From assembly GCA_963809205.1 (NCBI GenBank), contig CAWEIS010000003.1, positions 62,001-126,000 on the forward strand: a stretch of DNA of 64,000 nucleotides, given 5' to 3'. The notes below the pieces were generated by a model. It saw only the letters and a program-made list of their open reading frames with translations, made no database searches and was not told the origin of the DNA. Shown in pieces: positions 35,385 through 42,642 of the stretch (its first letter is position 1; each line of letters begins with the position of its first letter). The translations under genes were made by a program, and so were the position numbers. Source of the stretch: DATLLN01 sp963809205 (GTDB lineage Bacteria > Actinomycetota > Thermoleophilia > Gaiellales > JAICJC01).

Positions 35385-36826
35385 AGCTGATCTACGAGCG
35401 GTCGCAGGCGGGACGCAGGGCGGGCACTGTGCCCGACCAGGGGCTGCCCGTGCCGGAGGTGCCCGAGGGGCTGCGACGGTCGCAGCCGCCGCGCCTGCCC
35501 GAGCTCGCCGAGCCCGAGCTCGTGCGCCACTGGACGGCCCTCTCACAGCGCAACTTCGGCATCGACACCGGCTTCTATCCGCTCGGCTCGTGCACGATGA
35601 AGTACAACCCGCGCGTCAACGAGCGCGTGGTCGGCCTGCCCGGCTTCCGCGACCTGCATCCGTACCAGGAGGAGGAGGACTGCCAGGGCGCGCTCGAGCT
35701 GATGTGGCGGCTCCAGGAGATCCTGGCGGAGATCGTCGGGCTGCACGCGGTCACCCTCCAGCCGGCGGCCGGCTCGCAGGGCGAGCTGACCGGACTGACG
35801 CTGATGCGGGCGTACTTCGCCGATCGCGGCGAGCTGGAGCAGCGGCGCGAGATCGTCATCCCCGACACCGCACACGGCACGAACCCCGCGAGCGTTGCCA
35901 TGGCCGGCTACACACTGGTCAAGGTGCAGGTCGACGAGCGGGGCAACATCGACGTCGACGACCTGCGGGCGAAGGTCGGGCCGCAGACCGCCGGCCTGAT
36001 GCTGACCAACCCGTCGACGCTGGGCCTGTTCGAGGAGCAGATCACCGAGATCGCGGAGATCTTCCACGACGCCGGTGCGCTGCTCTACTACGACGGCGCC
36101 AACCTGAACGCGGTGTGCGGGATCTCGCGGCCCGGCGACATGGGCTTCGACATCCTGCACTTCAACCTGCACAAGACGTTCTCGCAGCCCCACGGCGGCG
36201 GCGGACCCGGCGCGGGCTCGGTCGCCGTCCGCGACATCATCGAGCCGTACCTGCCGACGCCGGTGGTCGTCCGTGACGGCGACACGTACCGGCTGGATCA
36301 CGACCGGCCGAAGTCGATCGGCCGCGTGCGCGGGTTCGGCGGGCCGTTCGGCGTGTTCGTGCGCGCCTACGCCTTCATCCGCATGTGGGGGCCGGGGCTG
36401 CGCGAGATGTCGGAGACGGCCGTGCTCAACGCCAACTACCTGCTGGCAAGGCTGCGCGACGCGTACGAGCTGCCGTACGACCGCCTATGCATGCACGAGT
36501 TCGTGCTCTCGGCGCGAAACCTCAAGCGCGAGCACGGCGTCACCGCGCTGGACGTCGCCAAGCGGCTGATGGACCACAACTTCCACCCGCCGACGGTCTA
36601 CTTCCCGCTGGTCGTGCCCGAGGCGATGATGATCGAGCCGACGGAGACCGAGGCCGTGGAGACCCTGGACGAGTTCTGCGAGGCGATGCTGGCGATCGCG
36701 GGCGAGGCGGCGGACGATCCGCAGCAGCTGAAGGACGCCCCGCACTCGCGGCCGGTCAGCCGGCCGGACGAGGCGCTGGCCGCAAAGCGGCTGGTCGTCC
36801 GCCACGAGTTCGATCCGACCAGCTGA
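35381..36826 (+). CDS. gcvPB: Glycine dehydrogenase P-protein, subunit 2 (PLP subunit)
   Basis: The catalytic half of the split P-protein, 481 aa. The PLP lysine is K265 in NLHKTFSQPHGGGGPG; FYPLGSCTMKYNPR, LQPAAGSQGELTGL and DTAHGTNPASVAMAG are family motifs. It releases CO2 from glycine and passes the aminomethyl group to lipoyl-GcvH. It is the last gene of the operon; a HAD hydrolase starts one base after its stop and may be co-transcribed. Confidence 0.97.
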   Translation: MKLIYERSQAGRRAGTVPDQGLPVPEVPEGLRRSQPPRLPELAEPELVRHWTALSQRNFGIDTGFYPLGSCTMKYNPRVNERVVGLPGFRDLHPYQEEEDCQGALELMWRLQEILAEIVGLHAVTLQPAAGSQGELTGLTLMRAYFADRGELEQRREIVIPDTAHGTNPASVAMAGYTLVKVQVDERGNIDVDDLRAKVGPQTAGLMLTNPSTLGLFEEQITEIAEIFHDAGALLYYDGANLNAVCGISRPGDMGFDILHFNLHKTFSQPHGGGGPGAGSVAVRDIIEPYLPTPVVVRDGDTYRLDHDRPKSIGRVRGFGGPFGVFVRAYAFIRMWGPGLREMSETAVLNANYLLARLRDAYELPYDRLCMHEFVLSARNLKREHGVTALDVAKRLMDHNFHPPTVYFPLVVPEAMMIEPTETEAVETLDEFCEAMLAIAGEAADDPQQLKDAPHSRPVSRPDEALAAKRLVVRHEFDPTS

Positions 36827-36827
36827 G

Positions 36828-37538
36828 GTGGCGCTCGACGCCGTCCTGTTCGACTACGGCGACACACTGTTCGCGTTCCGCTACGAGGAGCGGACGCACG
36901 AGGGGGCGGTGAGGGCGCTGCTCGACGCGCTGGCGGTGGACGCCGATCCCCAGCTGTTCGTCGACGGCTTCTGGCGGCACTTCGACGCCGTCCGCAGCGA
37001 GCTCCCGGCGAACGCCGAGGTGGTCTACCAGGAGCTGATGGCCGCGGTGCTGGTGGAGGGCGGCGTTGACACGGATGGCCCGGCGCTGTACGAGGCGCTG
37101 CGAGCCGAGCACCGCGCCTGGGCGCCGGCCCGCGAGCTGCATCCGCAGTCCATCGAGCTGCTGGAGACGTTGCGCGCCGACGGCCTGCGGATCGGACTCG
37201 TCTCGAACGCATTCGACCCGGGCGAGTTCATGCGTGAGGACCTCGCCGTCCACGGGATCGCCGGGCTGATCGACGCGGCCGTGTTCTCGTCGGAGCTGGG
37301 CGTCCGCAAGCCCGACCCGCGCATCTACTGCGCCGTGCTGGACGATCTCGGCGTCGAGCCGGCGCGCGCGCTGTTCGTGGGCGACCGGGTGCTCGAGGAT
37401 GTTCAGGGCCCTGCGGCGCTGGGCATGGACACCTGCCTGGCCACGTACTACCGCTCCGACGAGGGCGATCAGACCCTCGCCGGAGCGATCGCGAAGGAGC
37501 CGCTCGACGTGGTCAGCATCGCCCGGTCCCTCGGCTGA
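36828..37538 (+). CDS. HAD-superfamily hydrolase
   Basis: A 236-aa HAD-family enzyme. Motif I is LFDYGDTLF, with the nucleophile Asp but Gly at the +2 position where phosphatases have the acid/base Asp; motif II is LVSNAF, and motif III/IV are VRKPDPRIY and FVGDRVLEDVQGPAALGM. The motif-I form resembles haloacid-dehalogenase and YjjG-like branches. Substrate unknown. GTG at 36828 follows the gcvPB stop directly, so it is probably the tail gene of that operon. Confidence 0.88.
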   Translation: MALDAVLFDYGDTLFAFRYEERTHEGAVRALLDALAVDADPQLFVDGFWRHFDAVRSELPANAEVVYQELMAAVLVEGGVDTDGPALYEALRAEHRAWAPARELHPQSIELLETLRADGLRIGLVSNAFDPGEFMREDLAVHGIAGLIDAAVFSSELGVRKPDPRIYCAVLDDLGVEPARALFVGDRVLEDVQGPAALGMDTCLATYYRSDEGDQTLAGAIAKEPLDVVSIARSLG

Positions 37539-37663
37539 CCTCCGGCGGTCGGGATCGGGGAGGATCGTGATCGACCGGGACGGAAAACCGAGCTCGCGTG
37601 TTGCTCACTGGACGCCCGGGGAGGGGGTGTTCTTCCCGTAGGGGTGGACGGTAGACTTGAGCC

Positions 37664-38062
37664 ATGGGCGGAATTCGGCAACGACTCCCGATCGCGCCAG
37701 CCTCGACCGAGGTGGAGTGCAGAAGGTGCGGCGTCGTCTGCCAGAAGGTCGTCCATCCCCAGCGGTGCCTCGAGCAGGGGTGTCCGTTCCTGTACGCCCA
37801 TGAGCAGTTCGGGCGCCGCTACGTGGGGTGCATGCAGAAGGTCTTCACGGCCGAGATCGATCTCGAGCTGCTCCAGCGGGCGCGCCGGCGGCGAAACGGC
37901 TTCGGCGCGATCCGTGCCGTGCGCGAGCCGCTGGCGATCTGTGGCGGAGAGGTGGAGCGCGCGTATGAGCACCGCGATGAGCCGATGGGCTGCGTGAACC
38001 CCGAGTTCCACGAGCTACCCGACGCGACAAGCTTCCGCATCCAGGTCAACGACCGCACATGA
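37664..38062 (+). CDS. Cys-rich protein of unknown function, 132 aa
   Basis: A 132-aa protein with conserved-looking cysteines: CRRCGVVC (residues 19-26), C35, C40, C57, and two more (C93, C109). A zinc or Fe-S site is plausible. The middle (VFTAEIDLELLQRARRRRNGFGAIRAVREP) is helical and basic. I do not recognise the family. It overlaps the following L,D-transpeptidase by four bases (ATGA), so the two are co-translated, which suggests an accessory role linked to the envelope. ATG at 37664 lies just after a TAGACT -10-like box. Confidence 0.65.
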   Translation: MGGIRQRLPIAPASTEVECRRCGVVCQKVVHPQRCLEQGCPFLYAHEQFGRRYVGCMQKVFTAEIDLELLQRARRRRNGFGAIRAVREPLAICGGEVERAYEHRDEPMGCVNPEFHELPDATSFRIQVNDRT

Positions 38063-38817
38063 AATTCAGGCTCCTGCTGCTCGCCGCGGCGCTGGTCGGC
38101 GTCGGATCTGCCGTTGTGCTGCAGTCCCGCGGGGAGGCTGACGCCCCGGCCACACCGGCCGCGGCGGCGGTCACCGCCGATCACCCGGCGCCCATCGCGC
38201 CTCACCGCAAGGCGGCATGGTCGCTGCCCACCGCCCCGGCTGGCTCACACCACCTGGTCGGGCGCGTCAAGCAGACCATGCGGACGACCGCCGGGACCGT
38301 GCATCCCTGGACAGCACTGGGATCGCAGACCTGGCTCCTGATCGTCCGCCACCGCGGGCACGTCGGGTGGGCGCTGGTGCCCGGCGATCCGCGCTCGCAC
38401 CTGGCTCGGGTCGACCTGCGCCGCCTGGAGCTGCGCTGGACGGGCGTCGAGGTGGAGGTCGACGTCAGCTCCCTGACCATTGCCGTGAAGGACGGGAAGC
38501 GGACGCTGGGCACGTTCCCGGTCGCAGCCGGGCTGCCGACCAGCCCGACGCCGCGCGGCCGCTTCAGCGTCACCGATCGTGTGAGCTTCCAGTCTGGCGG
38601 TCCGTACGGGGACTTCGCGCTCGGGCTTTCCGCGCATCAGACCGCCGGACTGCCCGTCGGGTGGACGGGCGGCGACCAGGTGGCGATCCACGGCACCGAC
38701 AACCCCTCGTCGATCGGCGCCTACGCGAGCCTCGGGTGCATACGCGTGGGCACAGCGGCGCTGCGCCTGCTTCAGAAGTCCGTGCCGCTGGGCGCGCCGG
38801 TCGTCGTCCACGGATAG
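38059..38817 (+). CDS. L,D-transpeptidase (YkuD family), exported
   Basis: A 252-aa envelope enzyme. The N-terminus has a signal/anchor helix (FRLLLLAAALVGVGSAVVL), an Ala/Pro-rich linker follows, and the YkuD domain occupies about residues 130-252. The catalytic signature is HGTDNPSSIGAYASLGCIRV, with the nucleophilic cysteine in GCIR. It would form 3-3 cross-links or attach proteins to peptidoglycan. A second, more distant paralogue is at 56222-57109. The upstream Cys-rich gene overlaps it. Confidence 0.93.
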   Translation: MKFRLLLLAAALVGVGSAVVLQSRGEADAPATPAAAAVTADHPAPIAPHRKAAWSLPTAPAGSHHLVGRVKQTMRTTAGTVHPWTALGSQTWLLIVRHRGHVGWALVPGDPRSHLARVDLRRLELRWTGVEVEVDVSSLTIAVKDGKRTLGTFPVAAGLPTSPTPRGRFSVTDRVSFQSGGPYGDFALGLSAHQTAGLPVGWTGGDQVAIHGTDNPSSIGAYASLGCIRVGTAALRLLQKSVPLGAPVVVHG

Positions 38818-38821
38818 TGGG

Positions 38822-39262
38822 TCACTCGTCGGCCGAGGGCGGCCGCCGGCCGCGCTTGGTCTGGCTGTCGCGCCGCTTGCTGTGGAGCCGCCGCTCGCGG
38901 GCGGCGGCGGACGGCCGGGTCGGCCTGCGGGGAGGCGGCGGCGGAGCCAGCGCGGCACGCATCGCCTCGGTGAACCGCTCGATGGCGAGGCTGCGGTTGC
39001 GGGTCTGGCTGCGCTCGTCCTGGGCGACGACGCGCAGGTGGCCGTCGGCGTCCAGCCGGGTGCGCAGCCGGCGGCGAGCGAGCGAGCGCTCGCGGTCGGA
39101 CAGCGACGGCGACCCCTCCAGGTCGAACACCAGCTCGACGCGCGTGCTGGAGGTATTGACGTGCTGGCCGCCGGGCCCGCCGCTGCGGCTGAACCGGAAG
39201 CGCAGCTCGGACAACGGCAGCGGCCGCTCGGCGCCTATGTCGAGGACGCCAGCTTCGCCCAC
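38822..39262 (-). CDS. arfB: Ribosome-rescue peptidyl-tRNA hydrolase ArfB
   Basis: A 146-aa class-I release-factor-like protein (YaeJ/ArfB). The GGQ motif is in RFSRSGGPGGQHVNTSSTRVEL (residues about 23-44); the C-terminal tail is Arg/Lys-rich (ERRLHSKRRDSQTKRGRR), as needed to enter the empty mRNA channel of stalled ribosomes. It lacks the codon-recognition domains of RF1/RF2. Its start overlaps the end of nfo by 28 bases, and it is convergent with the L,D-transpeptidase gene. Confidence 0.93.
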   Translation of the reverse strand: MGEAGVLDIGAERPLPLSELRFRFSRSGGPGGQHVNTSSTRVELVFDLEGSPSLSDRERSLARRRLRTRLDADGHLRVVAQDERSQTRNRSLAIERFTEAMRAALAPPPPPRRPTRPSAAARERRLHSKRRDSQTKRGRRPPSADE

Positions 39263-40122
39263 TGCCGGACGCCCTTCCTGTGCAGGCGGCGCAGCGTCTT
39301 CATGTCCCCGACCCCGGGGCCGTGCCCGTCCTGGCCGGCGGTCTCCATCACCGCGGGGAGCTCCTGCAGGCGGGGGCAGCCAAGGAACGCGGCCATGCGC
39401 TCGCCGATCTCGCCCTCGCCGACGTTCTCGTGGCGGTCGCGGTGCGAGTCGAAGGGCATCTTGGAGTCGTTGACGTGCAGCGAGCGCAGCCGGTCGAGGC
39501 CGATCCGCTCATCCACCTCGTCGAGCAGGGCGTCCATGTCCTCCGGCGTACGGATGTCGTAGCCCGACGCGAACAGGTGGCACGTGTCCAGGCAGACGCC
39601 GACCCGATCGGGCTGGCCCAGCTCGTCGACGACGGTCTGCAGCTCCTCCAGCGACACACCCATCGTCCCCTCGTGACCGGCGGAGTTCTCGATCAGCAGC
39701 CACGGGTCGAGCGAGTGGCGGTCGCACTCGCCGAGCACCACCTGGAGGGCGGGGACGACCTGGTGCATCGCCTGGTCGAAGCCGCGGCCGAGGTGGCTGC
39801 CGAGGTGGAAGACGACGCCCTCCGACCCGATCGTGTGCGCCGTCTCCATCGTCTCATTCAGCGCGTTGATGGACTTGTGGTAGATCACGTCGTCCGTCGC
39901 GCCGAGGTTGATCAGGTACGTCGCGTGGCACACGACCGACCCGACGCCGGCCTCCGCGCGCCGCTGCTTGAAGCGCTCGACGGCCTCCGCCTTGTGGTCG
40001 GTCTGGCGCCACGCACGCGGGCTCTGCGTGAAGACCTGGACGGCGTTGCCGCCGATCGACTCGATGCGATCGATCGCCTTGTCGATCCCGCCGGACGTGG
40101 AGACGTGAGCGCCCAACAGCAT
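39235..40122 (-). CDS. nfo: Endonuclease IV (AP endonuclease)
   Basis: A 295-aa TIM-barrel, zinc-dependent enzyme cutting 5' of abasic sites in DNA repair. It starts MLLGAHVSTSGGID and shows the family's metal ligands in CHATYLINLG, ENSAGHEG, DTCHLFASGYD, HVNDSK and the signature DRHENVGEGEIG; it ends with METAGQDGHGPGVGD. Frame intact. It is divergent from gltX with only 25 bp between the starts, so the promoters overlap. Confidence 0.97.
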   Translation of the reverse strand: MLLGAHVSTSGGIDKAIDRIESIGGNAVQVFTQSPRAWRQTDHKAEAVERFKQRRAEAGVGSVVCHATYLINLGATDDVIYHKSINALNETMETAHTIGSEGVVFHLGSHLGRGFDQAMHQVVPALQVVLGECDRHSLDPWLLIENSAGHEGTMGVSLEELQTVVDELGQPDRVGVCLDTCHLFASGYDIRTPEDMDALLDEVDERIGLDRLRSLHVNDSKMPFDSHRDRHENVGEGEIGERMAAFLGCPRLQELPAVMETAGQDGHGPGVGDMKTLRRLHRKGVRQWAKLASST

Positions 40123-40147
40123 CGCCGCAGTCTACGCTTAGCCGCTC

Positions 40148-41557
40148 ATGCCTCCGGTCAAAGTCCGCTTCCCGCCGAGCCCGACCGGGCTGCTGCACGT
40201 CGGCAGCGCGCGCACGGCGCTTTACAACTGGCTGTGGGCGCGTCACACGGGCGGCAGCCTCGTGCTGCGGTTCGAGGACACCGACCGCGCGCGGTCGACG
40301 GACGGCGCGATCGACCAGGCGCTGCGGGTGCTCGAGTGGCTCGGCATCGACTGGGACGACGGGCCGTACCGGCAGACCGAGCGGTTCGGGTTCTACGCGG
40401 AGACGGCGCAGCGGCTGATCGACGAGGGCAAGGCGTACCGTTGCTATTGCACGCCTGAGCAGCTGGAGACGGAGCGCGAGGCGGCGCGTGCCGCCGGCCG
40501 CCCATGGATCTACTCCGGCCGCTGCCGGACGCGCACCGACGACCCGATCGGGCCGTCCGCGATCCGCCTGATCGTGCCGGCCGAGGGCGAGACGGTGATC
40601 GAGGACTCCGTTCGCGGCACCGTCCGCTGGGAGAACGCGCTGCTCGGCGACCACGTCGTTGTCCGCTCAGACGGCAGCCCGACGTACCAGTTCGCGAATC
40701 CGGTGGACGACATCGACATGGGGGTGAACACGGTCGTCCGCGGCGAGGATCTGCTGTCGTCGACGCCCCGCCAGCTCGCGCTGTACGACGCGCTGGGCGC
40801 CGACTGGCCGGCCTACGCCCACCTGCCGATGATCCTCGGGCCGGACAAGAAGAAGCTGTCGAAGCGGCACGGCGCCGTCTCCGTCGAGGAGTTCCGCGAC
40901 CGCGGCTACCTGCCGGAGACGATGCGCAACTACCTGGCGCTGCTCGGGTGGAGCTTCGACGACCACACCACGGTGATGACGACGGACGAGCTGATCGAGC
41001 GGTTCACGCTCGACCGGATCACGAAGAGTCCGGCGGTGTTCGACTTCCAGAAGCTGGAGTGGCTGAACGGCGAGCACCTGCGCGCGCTGGCGCCCGACCG
41101 GTACGCCGCGGATCTGCTCGAGCATCTGCGCCACTCGGGGTCGCCGCTGGCCGACGAGCCGGAGGGGGTGGCCGAGGCGGCGCCGATGGTTCAGGACAAG
41201 CTGCGCGAGCTGGGCGGGTTCGAGGACTTCGCCGGATTCCTGTTCCGGCCGTTGCGGATGGATCCCGACGCCTGGGCGAAGGTCGAGGCGGACCCCGACG
41301 CGCGGCGGTCGCTGGACGCGGCCGAGCAGCGGCTCCGGGAGCTCGACAGGTGGGACGCCGAGGCGATCGAGGCGGCGCTGCGGGCGGCGTGCGAGGACAC
41401 GGAGCTGAAACCGCGTGTGCTGTTCACGCCGGTGCGGGTGGCGATCTCGGGGCGGACGGTGGCGCCGGGGCTGTTCGAGAGCCTGGCCGCGCTCGGCCGC
41501 GAGGAGTCGCTGGCGCGCATCGAGACCGCGCGCAGGAATCTGGAGGCTGACGGCTAA
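40148..41557 (+). CDS. gltX: Glutamyl-tRNA synthetase
   Basis: A 469-aa class-I aminoacyl-tRNA synthetase. The HIGH-like motif is PPSPTGLLHVGSART near the N-terminus, the zinc-site region carries CYCTPEQ, and the KMSKS loop reads KKLSKRHGAVS. RFEDTD and NPVDDIDMGVNTVVRGEDLL are family markers. It may be the discriminating or non-discriminating form; that cannot be told by eye. The tRNA-Glu(CTC) gene lies at the far right of the window. ATG at 40148 is unambiguous. Confidence 0.97.
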   Translation: MPPVKVRFPPSPTGLLHVGSARTALYNWLWARHTGGSLVLRFEDTDRARSTDGAIDQALRVLEWLGIDWDDGPYRQTERFGFYAETAQRLIDEGKAYRCYCTPEQLETEREAARAAGRPWIYSGRCRTRTDDPIGPSAIRLIVPAEGETVIEDSVRGTVRWENALLGDHVVVRSDGSPTYQFANPVDDIDMGVNTVVRGEDLLSSTPRQLALYDALGADWPAYAHLPMILGPDKKKLSKRHGAVSVEEFRDRGYLPETMRNYLALLGWSFDDHTTVMTTDELIERFTLDRITKSPAVFDFQKLEWLNGEHLRALAPDRYAADLLEHLRHSGSPLADEPEGVAEAAPMVQDKLRELGGFEDFAGFLFRPLRMDPDAWAKVEADPDARRSLDAAEQRLRELDRWDAEAIEAALRAACEDTELKPRVLFTPVRVAISGRTVAPGLFESLAALGREESLARIETARRNLEADG

Positions 41558-41572
41558 CACCCCTGGAGGCAG

Positions 41573-41983
41573 ATGATGACCTCCCAGAACCTTCGCTCCG
41601 CAGCGGCGGCGCTGCCGCGCTTCAGCGTCGCATCCCTGACCCTCGCGCTGGCACTCTCACTGATGCTGGCCGGTGCCGTCGGGATCTCGGCCTGGTCGAT
41701 CCGCAGCGATTCCGGTGCGAGTCCGGCGGAGGTCTCCCACGCACGCCAGGTCGCCTACCAGCAGGGCTACGACGCCGGGCAGGCCTCCGGCGTGAAGAAG
41801 GGCAAGGCGCAGGGCTCGAAGGCGGGCTTCGAGCGCGGCCGCAAGCTCGGGCTCGGCCAGGGCAAGATGAAGGGCCTCAAGGCCGGCTACGAGAAGGGCA
41901 AGACCGAGGGCTACCAGCAGGGCTACTCCGCCGGCGTCGCCTCGGTGCCCACCCAGCCGGTCAAGAAGAAGAAGCACGGGTAG
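41573..41983 (+). CDS. Membrane-anchored protein with Gly-x3-Gly repeat tail
   Basis: A 136-aa protein with one N-terminal membrane helix (about residues 18-42, SVASLTLALALSLMLAGAVGI) and a basic tail made of repeating GY/GF-x2/3-G units: QQGYDAGQASG, KAGFERGRKLGLGQGK, KAGYEKGKTEG, YQQGYSAG, ending KKKKHG. The roughly 4- and 11-residue spacing of glycines resembles glycine-zipper helices. It could pack on a membrane, oligomerise, or bind acidic wall polymers; none is established. ATG at 41573 or 41576, after GGAGGCAG. Sixteen bases behind gltX. Confidence 0.65.
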   Translation: MMTSQNLRSAAAALPRFSVASLTLALALSLMLAGAVGISAWSIRSDSGASPAEVSHARQVAYQQGYDAGQASGVKKGKAQGSKAGFERGRKLGLGQGKMKGLKAGYEKGKTEGYQQGYSAGVASVPTQPVKKKKHG

Positions 41984-42153
41984 CCCACCCGGCGCGCGGG
42001 CGTCGCCCGCCCCCCGGCGCAAGGGCGTAGCCGGCCGGCGCCAAGCCCTAGCTTGCCGGGCGCGAGGAAGCGAGCACGCGCCCGTGCTAACCCACGCGCG
42101 ACCCGTGCCGAACCCGTCACGGCCACGTCACGGCGGCCGTCGGCCCTGGCACT

Positions 42154-42189
42154 GTGCCCGGCACCACGCCCGGCACCGTGCCCGGCACC
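42154..42189 (+). repeat. Three tandem 12-bp repeats
   Basis: GTGCCCGGCACC, ACGCCCGGCACC and GTGCCCGGCACC follow one another exactly. They lie in a GC-rich gap of about 300 bp (41984-42292) that holds no gene I can support. Further on, GGAGG-TGTAG-CCTCC and CCCCAT-T-ATGGGG form adjacent hairpins just before and over the start of the next gene. Confidence 0.7.
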
Positions 42190-42292
42190 CCTCGCGTGGG
42201 GCGATCGGGCCACCCCAGATGGGTGGGGGGTATGGGGGGACTTGGCGGCCCTGGGGTTTGGCGCGGTTGCCGGAGGTGTAGCCTCCCCCATT

Positions 42293-42640
42293 ATGGGGTT
42301 GGCGATCTTGCACGATGCTGCGAGGACTGCTGGGGTTGCGACTGTCCTGTTCTGCCTCGGCTGCATGACGACGGGCCTGTTCGGGATCCTCATGATGTCG
42401 CAGCGCACCCAGCCCGAGCGCGCGATGGCCGCGTTCCGCCTGTCGCGCAACATGGCGCTGGTCGGCGGACTGAGCGGCGTCCTCGGCGCACTCACTGCGG
42501 TGCCCTACTTCTGGATGCTCGGCGAGGTGGACGATCAGACCGCGCTGGTCACGGAGCTGCTGCTGTTCGGCCTGGTTGCCGTGTGGGCTGTGCTCTCCGC
42601 CGCCGTGCTGGTGCGCGACGCGCGTCGGCAGTCGCGCTAG
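42293..42640 (+). CDS. Small membrane protein, three helices
   Basis: A 115-aa protein from the ATG at 42293 with hydrophobic stretches ATVLFCLGCMTTGLFGILMM, ALVGGLSGVLGALTAVPYFWML and LLLFGLVAVWAVLSAAVLV, and a basic end (RDARRQSR). Coding-like sequence continues in frame upstream (ALGFGAVAGGVASPI), so the true start may be earlier, perhaps a GTG or TTG near 42230-42260. No ribosome site is clear because a hairpin surrounds the ATG. No family recognised. Convergent with the glycosyltransferase gene, stop to stop. Confidence 0.55.
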   Translation: MGLAILHDAARTAGVATVLFCLGCMTTGLFGILMMSQRTQPERAMAAFRLSRNMALVGGLSGVLGALTAVPYFWMLGEVDDQTALVTELLLFGLVAVWAVLSAAVLVRDARRQSR

Positions 42641-42642
42641 AC

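Noticed and set aside
42154..42189. CRISPR array
   Set aside because: Three 12-bp units are directly adjacent without spacers; no cas gene is in the window.
42000..42292. N-terminal extension of the membrane protein at 42293
   Set aside because: The frame is open far upstream but encodes repetitive Ala/Pro/Arg from tandem repeats; only the last dozen codons before 42293 look coding.
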